The notes: generated by a model from the sequence alone, not told the origin. A DNA stretch of 64,000 nt from JBCDCY01 sp039180875 (GCA_039180875.1 JBCDCY010000005.1:62001-126000); one strand, 5' to 3'. Positions 8,173-15,756 are shown, numbered from the stretch's first letter. Numbers and translations: made by a program.

Positions 8173-9678
8173 ATGCGCGGCACGATCGACATCATCCGCC
8201 TGGTGCGGGACCAGCCCTGGCTCTACCTCGGCTCCATCACCGACATCGAATATGCGTGGCGCTTCGGCCGGCCGGTGCTGTTCGTGGCCGACCAGCAGAC
8301 CGGCGCCGTCGGCAGCTACAGCCTGAACATCTTCGGCCAGGTCAGGCACTACGGCAGCATCGTCGACCCCGACGATGAGCGCAGCGGGCTGACCGGCGTG
8401 AACGATCTCACGATCCTGCGCCATCCCGGCGAGCTGCGGCTGGGCATTGCCGGCCGGGGCGACAACAACTCCGCCACCTACAACGTGGCTGACGGCCAGC
8501 TCCTCGGCGGGCGGGAACTGTTGGGCGGACAGGACTGGGCCTATGTCGAGCTGGCGACGCCGGCCAAGATCGACACGACGAACCTGCTCGTCACCACACG
8601 GTCCGGCCGGACCGATCTGATTTTTCACCGGATCGCGCGGGACGACGAACTGCGCCATGTCGCGACCGTCGAGGATCCCGAGATTCTGCCCTTTGCCGAT
8701 TTCAGCGCCATCGACGCGGTGCCGTCGCGGCCGGGATTGCTCTACGTCGCCTCCGCCTTCGACCGGCTGATCGCGAGCCTCCGCTTCGACGAGGAGGGAG
8801 AGGTCGTGGTGCGCAAGATATTGGCGCCGAACGGCAATTTCCCCTTCGGCCGCATTACCGAGATCGAGATGGCGCGGGTCGGCGGCAGCACCTACCTGGT
8901 GGCCGCCGATGCCTCCACCGATGCGCTGGTGCTGATCGAGACCTGGGGCGGCGGCGGTATGCGCTTTGCCGACCGTGTCGCCGACACGCAGGAGACGCGC
9001 TTCGCCGGGCCGGCGGCGCTTCGCGTGCTGGAATTCGACGACAGCGGCTACGTTGCCGTGGGCGGGGCGGAGGGCGGCTTTTCGATCTTCGAGATCCGCA
9101 AGCTCGCCGGCCGTGGAGAGCTGAAGCATGTGGCGACGATCGATGACGGGCCGTTCCGATCGCTCGACGACATCGGCGCCATCGACTTCGTGTTCATCCG
9201 CGGCACGGTGCAGCTGGCGATCGGCAGCCTGACCGAGCCGGGTCTCACCATCGCCTCCTTCGAGTTCGAGCGGGCGGATCGGAAGTTGATCGGCAGCGAC
9301 GCGCCCGACACCTTGAACGGCGCCCGGGTCGACGACCTGATGTTTGGCGGCGAGGGGAACGACACCCTGTTCGGCAATGACGGCGACGACTGGCTGGTGG
9401 GCGGCCGCGGCACCGACCGCTACTGGGGCGGCGGGGGCGCCGATGTCTTTGAGTTCAAGCCCGACGGCCAGGCCGATATCATCCAGGACTATCAGCACCT
9501 GATCGACAGCATCGACATCTCCGACTACGACCGGGTGAACAGCGTCGATGATCTGCGCATCGAGCAGCGGTTCTTCGGTGCCAAGATCTTTCTCGAGAAC
9601 GATTCGATCATCATCCAGTCGAAGAACGGCGCGCCGATCACCTTCGAGCAGCTCGCAGACGACTTCCTGTTCGTCTGA
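8173..9678 (+). CDS. Large secreted-type protein with C-terminal RTX calcium-binding repeats
   Basis: The first ~370 residues are a beta-rich domain I do not recognise, with spaced repeats such as LTGVNDLTILRHPGELRLGI that suggest a propeller-like fold. Residues ~373-430 contain RTX nonapeptides (GGEGNDTLF, GNDGDDWLVGG, GGGGADVF), which bind Ca2+ outside the cell. The tail after the repeats ends in hydrophobic residues (DDFLFV), as do type I secretion substrates, and there is no N-terminal signal peptide. No ABC exporter or fusion protein lies nearby, so an unlinked transporter would be needed. Function unknown; export by a type I system is inferred from the repeats. Confidence 0.75.
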   Translation: MRGTIDIIRLVRDQPWLYLGSITDIEYAWRFGRPVLFVADQQTGAVGSYSLNIFGQVRHYGSIVDPDDERSGLTGVNDLTILRHPGELRLGIAGRGDNNSATYNVADGQLLGGRELLGGQDWAYVELATPAKIDTTNLLVTTRSGRTDLIFHRIARDDELRHVATVEDPEILPFADFSAIDAVPSRPGLLYVASAFDRLIASLRFDEEGEVVVRKILAPNGNFPFGRITEIEMARVGGSTYLVAADASTDALVLIETWGGGGMRFADRVADTQETRFAGPAALRVLEFDDSGYVAVGGAEGGFSIFEIRKLAGRGELKHVATIDDGPFRSLDDIGAIDFVFIRGTVQLAIGSLTEPGLTIASFEFERADRKLIGSDAPDTLNGARVDDLMFGGEGNDTLFGNDGDDWLVGGRGTDRYWGGGGADVFEFKPDGQADIIQDYQHLIDSIDISDYDRVNSVDDLRIEQRFFGAKIFLENDSIIIQSKNGAPITFEQLADDFLFV

Positions 9679-9768
9679 GGCGCGATCTGGAGCGACGTCC
9701 GGGATGGCTGCAGAGTTTCGGCTGTCGCGCGGCCCCCGGGGGCTCGGGCTCGGCTGGTCGGCCGCGCC

Positions 9769-10701
9769 CTAACCCTGGCGGGCACCGCCGAAGCGGACGG
9801 GGTTCACGCGCATCTCCCAGTCCGCGCCGGCGGCGAAGCGGTACTCCGTCGCCGGCCGACCGCCCCGCCGGCGAGAGACACCGCCGGTGGGCTCCACCAG
9901 ACCCGACTGGCCGACCATGCGGCGGAAGTTCTGCTGGTGGAGCTGCTGGCCAGAGACGGCCTCGGCCGCGCGTTGCAGGTCGGTCAGCGTGAAGGTGGGC
10001 GGCATCAGGCCGAAGAGCACCGGGCGATATTTCAGCTTGGCCCGCAAGCGACCGATGCCGGTGGCCAGGATGCGACGGTGGTCGAGCGGCAGCATTGTCC
10101 CGAAGGCCGGCAGCGCCTCCGGCGTCGCCCCGCCGCGGTCGCGCCAAGCCTCGGGGACGAGCGCAAGCTCGTAGAGCAGCTCGTAGCGCTCCAGCACCAG
10201 CTCGTCGCGCCATTCCGCACCGCCAAGGCCGAAGCTCAGCTGGGCCCTGTCGCGGATCGCCGGCTGGCCCCGGCCGAGCTCCGCCAGCCGGCCGGCGATC
10301 GCCTCCCGCACCGGCTCTGACCCGGCGCGGCGATCCTCCCACGGGAAGAACCGGCTCCAGCGCTGCCAGAGGCCGCGTTCGGCCGCCGCCCCCTCCTCCC
10401 GCGCGATGGCGAGGTAACCGATGGAGATGCGGTGGGGCGCGCTCTCCCCATCCCCTGGCCGGCCCACCCGGTCGCCGAAGGTGTAGAGCTGCTCGACATA
10501 GCCGAGGGTCAGCCCGGTCTCCGCCGACACCCAGTCGCGGAGCGACAGCTCGAGCGTGCGGTGCTGGTCGGGATCGAACACCCGGGTCGGCAGATCGCCG
10601 TCCGGCGCGGTCAGCACCAACGGCGCCCCCTCCCGCTCCCCCTGGCCGAGGGCGACGACGACGGCGGAGAGTTCGGCGATGATCGGGCGCGGGTCGTTCA
10701 T
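9769..10701 (-). CDS. NAD regulator: degenerate Nudix domain plus winged helix (NrtR-like)
   Basis: The 310-residue protein has a Nudix-fold N-terminal half in which the catalytic box is degraded (LRDWVSAETGLTLGYVEQLYTFGD lacks the full REUXEE core). Its C-terminal half resembles the winged-helix region of NrtR-type transcription regulators (FTLTDLQRAAEAVSGQQLHQQNFRRM followed by GRPATEYRF). The family is known in alphaproteobacteria as an NAD-metabolism regulator that senses ADP-ribose-type ligands. Its start overlaps the stop of the HD nucleotidase gene by 4 bp (ATGA), so the pair is one operon. DNA targets are not evident in this window. Confidence 0.75.
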   Translation of the reverse strand: MNDPRPIIAELSAVVVALGQGEREGAPLVLTAPDGDLPTRVFDPDQHRTLELSLRDWVSAETGLTLGYVEQLYTFGDRVGRPGDGESAPHRISIGYLAIAREEGAAAERGLWQRWSRFFPWEDRRAGSEPVREAIAGRLAELGRGQPAIRDRAQLSFGLGGAEWRDELVLERYELLYELALVPEAWRDRGGATPEALPAFGTMLPLDHRRILATGIGRLRAKLKYRPVLFGLMPPTFTLTDLQRAAEAVSGQQLHQQNFRRMVGQSGLVEPTGGVSRRRGGRPATEYRFAAGADWEMRVNPVRFGGARQG

Positions 10702-11300
10702 CCCGGTGCCGCGACCGTGTCGGCAAGGGCATGAAAGCGCGCGAGATAGGCGCGCTTCACCGTCTTCGGCGCCCGGGGCTTGACCGTGCGCGCCCTCAGA
10801 TCGGCCCGGCGCGGGGCGCCGAAGAACCGGTTGGCCTCCGCCTCGGCAAATCCCGCGATCTGGGTCGCCTCAAGCCAGGCCGACATCCGATCGGCCCGCT
10901 TGATCTGCGCCTTGACGGTGGCCGGCAGCGCCACCGGCAGGCCGAAGCGCGCGTGCACCGCCGCTTTCAACCGTTGATCGAGCGTGCCGTAGCCGGCCCC
11001 GACCGCGGCCTTCACCGGCGAGATCATGTCGCCGATCACGTATTCCGGCGCGTCGTGCAGCAGCGCCGCCAGCCGCCACCGCCCCGGCGTGCGCGGCGCG
11101 ATGGCGGCAAACAGCTCCTCCACCAGCAGCGAGTGTTCGGCGACGGAATAGGGATAATCGCCCTCGGTCTGGCCGTTCCAGCGCGCCACGAAGGCGAGGC
11201 CGTGGGCGATGTCCTCGATCTCAACGTCCAGCGGCGAGGGGTCGAGCAGGTCGAGCCGCCGCCCCGAAAGCATCCGCTGCCATGCCCGCGCCTCTGCCAT
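10698..11300 (-). CDS. HD-domain 5'-nucleotidase of the YfbR type
   Basis: Putative metal-dependent phosphohydrolase acting on deoxynucleoside monophosphates, by analogy with E. coli YfbR. The 200-residue protein contains the HD-fold metal ligands H33, H56 (AEHSLLVEELF) and H82-D83 (ALLHDAPEYVIGD) and a downstream Asp in RADRMSAWLEATQ. The start at 11300 (MAEARAWQRML) was preferred to a much longer upstream extension that is not protein-like. It is co-transcribed with the NAD regulator, which suggests a role in nucleotide or NAD turnover; substrate is inferred, not shown. Confidence 0.72.
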   Translation of the reverse strand: MAEARAWQRMLSGRRLDLLDPSPLDVEIEDIAHGLAFVARWNGQTEGDYPYSVAEHSLLVEELFAAIAPRTPGRWRLAALLHDAPEYVIGDMISPVKAAVGAGYGTLDQRLKAAVHARFGLPVALPATVKAQIKRADRMSAWLEATQIAGFAEAEANRFFGAPRRADLRARTVKPRAPKTVKRAYLARFHALADTVAAPG

Positions 11301-11383
11301 GGCCGGGTAATGGCAAGCGGCCTGCCCAAGCGCAACCGGGAGCAGAGGCGCGACGCGCGAGCCGCCCGCCCAGCCGCGCCGCC

Positions 11384-11839
11384 TCAGCCGCCGGCGCTGA
11401 TCGGCCCTTCGCAGGTGTCGTAGCCGTCGCCGTTGGCCGGGTTCACGATCAGATGGGTGAGCACGCCGCCCCGCCCGCAGACGTAGATGCGCACCTCGGC
11501 CTCTTGCAGCGCGCCGGACGGAGGGGTGACGAACTGGTTCCACGCCGCGTTCTGCGGATAGGCGCGGAAGAGCGCCGGGATCTGCGCCCGCGCCGCCCGA
11601 TCGGCAAAGATCGGGTCGCTTTGATCCGGCCAGTCCGGCCGTCCCCAGCGGTGATAGTTGGCGCGGTCCTGCAGCAGGATCGCGGCGAAACTGTCGAGCT
11701 GCTGGCCGCGGGAGTTCACGTAGTCTTGCGGTCCGAAGGCTGCGAAATAGGCCGCGACGGTCTGCTGGGCCGCCACCGGCGCCGACCACAGGCCGAACAG
11801 GCCCAGGGCGGCGATCGTTCCGAGAAGTCTGATCAGCAT
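11384..11839 (-). CDS. Small secreted protein of unknown function
   Basis: Encodes 151 residues from the ATG at 11839, which has a GGAG Shine-Dalgarno 7 nt upstream. The protein begins with a signal peptide (MLIRLLGTIAALGLFGLWSAP, likely cleaved after VAAQ), so it is periplasmic or exported. The mature part contains the pair C...C in IYVCGRGG and DTCEGPIS, which could form a disulphide. I do not recognise the family. It lies between the HD nucleotidase (84 bp downstream) and ahcY (divergent). Confidence 0.7.
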   Translation of the reverse strand: MLIRLLGTIAALGLFGLWSAPVAAQQTVAAYFAAFGPQDYVNSRGQQLDSFAAILLQDRANYHRWGRPDWPDQSDPIFADRAARAQIPALFRAYPQNAAWNQFVTPPSGALQEAEVRIYVCGRGGVLTHLIVNPANGDGYDTCEGPISAGG

Positions 11840-11966
11840 CGCTCCACTCCCCACATGATGCACCTTGGAGGCTAGCATATCTTCGCCAGAGGCCCAGGCA
11901 CGAGAGCGCGGCAGAACCCCCCGATCGCGACCAAGCGCCGCGCCGCGGGACGGATCGCGCTCCGAG

Positions 11967-11995
11967 TTGTGACAGGATGACCCGGTTGATATAGA
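11967..11995 (+). promoter_or_regulatory. Sigma70-type promoter of ahcY
   Basis: TTGTGA (11967-11972), a 17-bp spacer and TATAGA (11990-11995) form a good housekeeping promoter. Transcription would start near 12002, giving a leader of about 44 nt before the ahcY ATG. I looked for an SAH riboswitch in the leader and upstream and found no match, and the leader is too short for one. Confidence 0.6.
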
Positions 11996-12045
11996 CCGCG
12001 CTCAACCGACGAGACCTCCCGAGCATGAGATTGGAGCGACGCGCG

Positions 12046-13440
12046 ATGGGTACCGATTACGTCGTCAAGGACATCAATTTGGCCGAGTTCGGCCGCAAGG
12101 AGATCGCGATCGCCGAGACCGAGATGCCGGGCCTGATGGCGATTCGCGATGAGTACGGCGACAAGAAGCCGCTCAAGGGCGCCCGGATCGCCGGCTCGCT
12201 CCACATGACGATCCAGACCGCCGTGCTGATCGAGACGCTGAATGCGCTCGGCGCGGACGTGCGCTGGGCTTCCTGCAACATCTTCTCGACCCAGGACCAT
12301 GCGGCCGCGGCGATTGCCGAGGGCGGCACCCCGGTCTTCGCGGTGAAGGGCGAAAGTCTGGAGGAGTACTGGGATTACGCCGACCGGATCTTTCGGTTCG
12401 CGGACGGTACCGCGAACATGATCCTCGACGATGGCGGCGACGCCACGCTCTATATCCTGATGGGCGCCCGGGTCGAGGAGGGGGAGGAGGATCTGATCGC
12501 CAACCCCACCTCGGAGGAGGAGGAGTATCTCTTCGCCCAGATCCGCAAGCGCATGACCGAGAGCCCGGGCTGGTTCGGCAAACAGCGCCACGCGATCCAG
12601 GGCGTGAGCGAAGAGACCACGACGGGCGTCCACCGCCTCTACAAGATGATGGAGAAGGGCCATCTGCCCTTCCCCGCGATCAACGTGAACGACAGCGTCA
12701 CCAAGTCGAAGTTCGACAACAAGTATGGCTGCAAGGAAAGCCTGGTGGACGGCATCCGCCGGGCGACCGACACGATGATGGCCGGCAAGACCGCCGTGGT
12801 CTGCGGCTACGGCGATGTGGGCAAGGGCTCTGCCGCCTCGCTCCGCGGGGCCGGGGCGCGGGTGAAGGTGACGGAGATCGACCCGATCTGCGCGCTCCAA
12901 GCCGCGATGGATGGGTTCGAGGTGGTGACGCTCGAGGATGCGACGCCCACCGCCGACATCTTCATCACCACCACCGGCAACAAGGACGTCATCACCGTCG
13001 ACGACATGCGGGCGATGAAGGACATGGCGATCGTCGGCAATATCGGCCACTTCGACAACGAGATCCAAGTCGCCGCGCTCAAGAACTTCAAGTGGACCAA
13101 CATCAAGGATCAGGTCGACATGATCGAGTTTCCCGACGGGAAGCGGATGATCCTGTTGTCGGAGGGGCGGCTGCTGAACCTCGGCAACGCCACCGGCCAC
13201 CCGTCCTTCGTGATGTCGGCCTCCTTCACCAACCAGGTGCTGGCCCAGATCGAGCTCTGGACCAAGGGCGACGAGTACGACAACAAGGTCTACGTGCTGC
13301 CCAAGCACCTGGACGAGAAGGTGGCGCGCCTGCATCTCGACCGCATCGGCGTTAAGCTCTCCACGCTGAGCGATGAACAGGCGGACTATATTGGCGTTAC
13401 CCCCGAAGGTCCGTTCAAGCCGGAAGCCTACCGCTACTGA
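12046..13440 (+). CDS. ahcY: S-adenosylhomocysteine hydrolase
   Basis: Hydrolyses S-adenosylhomocysteine to adenosine and homocysteine in the cytoplasm, closing the methyl cycle after SAM-dependent methylations. The 464-residue protein has the substrate-binding GSLHMTIQTAVLIETL and SCNIFSTQDHAAAAIAE regions, the NAD-binding VVCGYGDVGKGSA near residue 251 and the C-terminal PEGPFKPEAYRY. ATG at 12046 was chosen because GGAG lies 9 nt upstream and the protein then starts MGTDYVVKD; ATG 21 nt earlier lacks a Shine-Dalgarno. The long form with the insertion near residue 150 is typical of bacteria. Confidence 0.98.
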   Translation: MGTDYVVKDINLAEFGRKEIAIAETEMPGLMAIRDEYGDKKPLKGARIAGSLHMTIQTAVLIETLNALGADVRWASCNIFSTQDHAAAAIAEGGTPVFAVKGESLEEYWDYADRIFRFADGTANMILDDGGDATLYILMGARVEEGEEDLIANPTSEEEEYLFAQIRKRMTESPGWFGKQRHAIQGVSEETTTGVHRLYKMMEKGHLPFPAINVNDSVTKSKFDNKYGCKESLVDGIRRATDTMMAGKTAVVCGYGDVGKGSAASLRGAGARVKVTEIDPICALQAAMDGFEVVTLEDATPTADIFITTTGNKDVITVDDMRAMKDMAIVGNIGHFDNEIQVAALKNFKWTNIKDQVDMIEFPDGKRMILLSEGRLLNLGNATGHPSFVMSASFTNQVLAQIELWTKGDEYDNKVYVLPKHLDEKVARLHLDRIGVKLSTLSDEQADYIGVTPEGPFKPEAYRY

Positions 13441-14152
13441 GCCGCCGCAGCGCCGGCGCCTCTGGCGGCTGGCGCTCGCGGGGCTGTTGGTCGGCTTCGG
13501 GCTGCCGCTCGGCTTTCTGCTGCTCGCGCCGCCGAACGCGGCCTGGGATCCACGGGCGCCGCTCGATCTGGCGGGGCCTTGGACGCCGGTTGCCGAGTGG
13601 AAGCTGCGCCGGGCGCTGGGCGATCCCGCGCTTTGCCGGGCGGCGCTCGCACCCCACGCGGCTGCGCCGCCGATCGCGGACCGGGTGGACTCCGACGTCT
13701 GCCATATCCGCGGCGGCGTGCGCCTGTCGCGGCTGGCCAGAGCGGCGCTCGATCCGGTGGACACCCGCTGCACCGTCGCCCTCCGCCTGTTCATGTGGGA
13801 GCGGGAGAGCCTGCAGCCCGCGGCGCGTGAGCTGCTCGGGGCCGAGGTGGCGGAGATCGAGCATTTCTCCAGCTATTCCTGTCGCACCATCCGAACGGGG
13901 CGCGGCCCGTCCACCTGGATGAGCCAGCACGCCACGGCGAGCGCCATCGACATCAGCGGCTTTCGCCTGGACGACGGGCGCCGGATCACCCTGCTGGCCG
14001 ATTGGCAGGGCGAGACGCCCGAGGCCGCCTTTCTCCGCCGGGCGCAGGACGGGCTCTGCGATCGCTTCCGCATTGTCCTCGGCCCGGAGCACAATGCGCT
14101 TCACGCCGATCATTTCCACGCCGATCTCAGCCGCTGGTCGTTCTGCCGTTGA
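13373..14152 (+). CDS. Extensin-like family protein, membrane-anchored
   Basis: Bacterial extensin-like C-terminal domain protein, a family thought to act on the cell envelope; the fold resembles peptidoglycan metallopeptidases. A basic N-terminus is followed by one membrane segment (LALAGLLVGFGLPLGFLLLA), then a periplasmic domain with cysteines and the motifs QHATASAIDISGFRL and HADHFHADL, which hold the His/Asp metal-type ligands. From the only upstream ATG (13373) it overlaps the last 68 bp of ahcY in another frame. No Shine-Dalgarno is seen there and a TTG at 13391 is an alternative, so the start is uncertain. Confidence 0.75.
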   Translation: MNRRTILALPPKVRSSRKPTATEPPQRRRLWRLALAGLLVGFGLPLGFLLLAPPNAAWDPRAPLDLAGPWTPVAEWKLRRALGDPALCRAALAPHAAAPPIADRVDSDVCHIRGGVRLSRLARAALDPVDTRCTVALRLFMWERESLQPAARELLGAEVAEIEHFSSYSCRTIRTGRGPSTWMSQHATASAIDISGFRLDDGRRITLLADWQGETPEAAFLRRAQDGLCDRFRIVLGPEHNALHADHFHADLSRWSFCR

Positions 14153-14189
14153 GCGCCCGGCTGCATAAGTTCTGCCGCTGACGACGCTT

Positions 14190-14258
14190 GCCTCCGGCGG
14201 GGATATTTGCGCCAGCAAGAAACCCGAGGCCTTTCTTGCTGGCATAAATATCCCGGGG
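14190..14258. repeat. 19-nt repeat family member within a 22-bp-arm inverted repeat (copy a)
   Basis: GCCTCCGGCGGGGATATTT at 14190-14208 is identical to three other places in the window. Here GGATATTTgcGCCAGCAAGAAA (14201-14222) and its near-perfect inverse (14232-14253, two mismatches) enclose a 9-nt loop. It lies 38 bp after the extensin-like gene. As RNA it would form a very stable hairpin in either direction. Confidence 0.8.
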
Positions 14259-14277
14259 TGAATTGGCCGAAGGCCAA

Positions 14278-14294
14278 GGGGGGCAGCGCCCCCC
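14278..14294. terminator. GC-rich hairpin after the extensin-like gene
   Basis: GGGGGG-CAGCG-CCCCCC forms a 6-bp G/C stem immediately downstream of repeat copy a. There is no U-tract after it, so an intrinsic terminator role is only suggested by position between two genes. Confidence 0.3.
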
Positions 14295-14378
14295 GACCCC
14301 CGTTGGTTTCCCGTCCTCGACGATGTCCGGTCTGCGGAATTCTCGGCAGAAGCCCGCCCGCGCCGCTTCACACCCCTG

Positions 14379-14407
14379 TTACTGCGCTCGCCCCCGCCCC
14401 ATATAAT
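14379..14407 (+). promoter_or_regulatory. Promoter of the 62-residue protein gene
   Basis: A perfect TATAAT lies at 14402-14407 with TTACTG 17 bp upstream (14379-14384). The -35 match is weak. A transcript would start near 14414, about 34 nt before the ATG at 14448. Confidence 0.5.
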
Positions 14408-14447
14408 ACCCATACCAAAGACCAGAGCCTTTGGCGGGGAGATGACG

Positions 14448-14636
14448 ATGACCTTTCTGACACGCATTTTCGACGATTTGGCGCAGGCGCTGGGCGCTGC
14501 CCCTCAGGCAGACTCGCGGGGGCCGGCTGAGACGCTCGACATGCTGGCTGAGGCTGGCATCGACCCGCGGGATCTGTCCCCGAGGGAGCTTGCAGCCCTT
14601 GGTCTGCAGCCGCTGGTGGTGCGCAGCGATCGCTGA
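14448..14636 (+). CDS. Small protein, possibly DUF1127-like
   Basis: A 62-residue protein starting MTFLTRIFDDLAQALG. The ATG at 14448 is 6 nt after GGGGAG, a better spacing than the ATG at 14442, which abuts it. The C-terminal stretch DPRDLSPRELAALGL resembles the core of DUF1127 proteins (…DRELADIGL…) but lacks their arginine-rich tail, so the relationship is uncertain. It has its own promoter and is convergent with the EVE-domain gene 4 bp away. Function unknown. Confidence 0.6.
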   Translation: MTFLTRIFDDLAQALGAAPQADSRGPAETLDMLAEAGIDPRDLSPRELAALGLQPLVVRSDR

Positions 14637-14639
14637 GGC

Positions 14640-15059
14640 CTAGGCCTCGTAGCCGCCCATCGCACAGACAACCCGCCACTCTGCCGCAGACACGGGCTGC
14701 ACGGACAGGCGGGTGTTGTTGACCAGCACCATCTCGGCCAGGCGCGGTTCCGCCTTGCACTGCTCTAGCGTCACGGGCTCGGGGAACGGGCCTATGGCGC
14801 GGACGTCCACGCACTCCCACCGTTCATCGTCTGTCGTGCTGTCGGGATGGATGAGGGCCGAGACCTCGACCACGCCCATCACCCGCTTCTCGTCGACCGA
14901 GTGGTAGAAGAAGCCGAGATCGCCGAGCGACATCTCGCGCATGTTGTTGCGGGCCTGGTAGTTGCGGATGCCGTCCCACTCGGCGCCGTCCGCGCCGGCC
15001 TTCACCTGGTCGTCCCAGCTCCAGGCACTCGGCTCGGATTTGAAGAGCCAGTAGCGCAT
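14640..15059 (-). CDS. EVE-domain protein
   Basis: Encodes 139 residues from ATG at 15059, which follows GGGAGGTGACG. The family opening RYWLFKSEPSAWSWDDQ and the central GDLGFFYHSVDEKRVMGVVEV are characteristic of EVE domains, which share the PUA/YTH fold and bind modified bases in nucleic acids. A role in RNA or modified-DNA recognition is inferred from the family. The gene stands downstream of arfB on the same strand with a 60-bp gap. Confidence 0.88.
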   Translation of the reverse strand: MRYWLFKSEPSAWSWDDQVKAGADGAEWDGIRNYQARNNMREMSLGDLGFFYHSVDEKRVMGVVEVSALIHPDSTTDDERWECVDVRAIGPFPEPVTLEQCKAEPRLAEMVLVNNTRLSVQPVSAAEWRVVCAMGGYEA

Positions 15060-15119
15060 CGTCACCTCCCCCATCGGTCGCCGGCACGCTAGCCGTTCGC
15101 CCCGCCAAGGAAAAGGGCG

Positions 15120-15539
15120 CTAGTCGGGATCCGGCCGAGCCCGCATTGCCTTGACGGTGGCGCGCTTTGCCTTGGCCTCCAGCCGCCGTCTTTTCGACGC
15201 GAGCGTGGGCCGGGTGGCCCGGCGCGGCGTCGGGCGCCGGAGCGCGGCGGCGATCAGTTCGGCCAGGCGGTCCCGCGCCTCCTCCCGATTGCGGGCTTGG
15301 GAGCGGTGGCGCTCCGCCCGGATGATCACCTCCCCCTCGCTTGTCCAGCGCCGCCCGGCCAGACGGCGCAGGCGCGCCTTCGCATCCGCCGGCAGAGAGG
15401 GGGAGCGGGCCGCAAAAAACCGCAGCTCCACCGCCGTCGCCACCTTGTTCACATGCTGACCGCCGGGGCCGGAGGCGCGGGCGAAGCTCTCCTGCAACTC
15501 CCAGTCTTGGATCGCCACATCGTCGCTGATCCGCAGCAT
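15120..15539 (-). CDS. arfB: Alternative ribosome-rescue factor / peptidyl-tRNA hydrolase ArfB
   Basis: Releases peptides from ribosomes stalled without a stop codon. The 139-residue protein has the release-factor-like domain with GGQ at residues 26-28 (SFARASGPGGQHVNKVATAVELRF) and a long basic C-terminal tail (ASKRRRLEAKAKRATVKAMR) that enters the mRNA channel, as in E. coli ArfB/YaeJ. Length is normal. A strong hairpin lies just upstream, so it is probably transcribed from its own start. Confidence 0.92.
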   Translation of the reverse strand: MLRISDDVAIQDWELQESFARASGPGGQHVNKVATAVELRFFAARSPSLPADAKARLRRLAGRRWTSEGEVIIRAERHRSQARNREEARDRLAELIAAALRRPTPRRATRPTLASKRRRLEAKAKRATVKAMRARPDPD

Positions 15540-15550
15540 TGCCTTGCCCC

Positions 15551-15585
15551 GAAAAAGGTGGAGGCCGCGGCGTACCGCGGCCTCC
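15551..15585 (-). terminator. Intrinsic terminator, 11-bp perfect stem with U-tract
   Basis: GGAGGCCGCGG, loop TACG (minus strand) and CCGCGGCCTCC form a perfect 11-bp stem (15560-15585), followed on the minus strand by ACC and five T. It would end leftward transcripts coming from the mini-ORF and transporter, just before arfB. Confidence 0.7.
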
Positions 15586-15649
15586 GAAATTTAGCGTGAG
15601 CATCGGGAGGTCGGTCGACGGACCGAAGTCCCGCTCAGGAGGTTCGGTG

Positions 15650-15721
15650 TTAGAGGAGGCTGCCCCTCAAACCGACCTTCCCAGCGATTTCGACCGCCTG
15701 CTCCAATATCTCACTCGACAT
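15650..15721 (-). CDS. 23-residue mini-ORF with exceptionally strong ribosome binding site
   Basis: ATG at 15721 opens a 23-codon frame (MSSEILEQAVEIAGKVGLRG, then SLL and TAA). Upstream, AGAAAGGAGGTGATCC (15723-15738) is complementary to the full 3' tail of alphaproteobacterial 16S rRNA, with GGAGG 7 nt from the ATG. Such a long match by chance is very unlikely. The peptide would form a short amphipathic helix. It may be a leader peptide, a translated part of a small RNA, or a true microprotein; no family is recognised. Confidence 0.55.
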   Translation of the reverse strand: MSSEILEQAVEIAGKVGLRGSLL

Positions 15722-15756
15722 TGGATCACCTCCTTTCTGCTGCTGCTACATGCGCC

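Larger units (their letters stand above)
15551..15750 (-). ncRNA. Candidate small RNA with embedded mini-ORF and CCUCCU motifs
   Basis: From a possible promoter (TTGATT-N18-TCTATA at 15757-15786) to the terminator the RNA would be about 200 nt. It contains a 16-nt perfect Shine-Dalgarno stretch, a 23-codon ORF, then CCTCCT twice and CCTCCC once. One CCTCCT sits in a loop closed by a 6-bp stem (ACCGAA/TTCGGT) that overlaps a UUCG tetraloop hairpin. CcsR/cuckoo RNAs of Rhodobacterales carry CCUCCUCCC in hairpin loops and follow small ORFs; this locus resembles them but shows no DUF1127 gene. Existence of the RNA is inferred. Confidence 0.45.

Noticed and set aside
11879..12045. SAH riboswitch upstream of ahcY
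   Set aside because: The conserved SAH-riboswitch core bases were not found, and the predicted promoter leaves only a 44-nt leader.
15723..15738. 16-nt exact match to the 3' end of 16S rRNA, as if an rRNA fragment
   Set aside because: No further 16S sequence is present on either side, and on the other strand the same bases form a Shine-Dalgarno at correct spacing to an ATG. It is better explained as a ribosome binding site.
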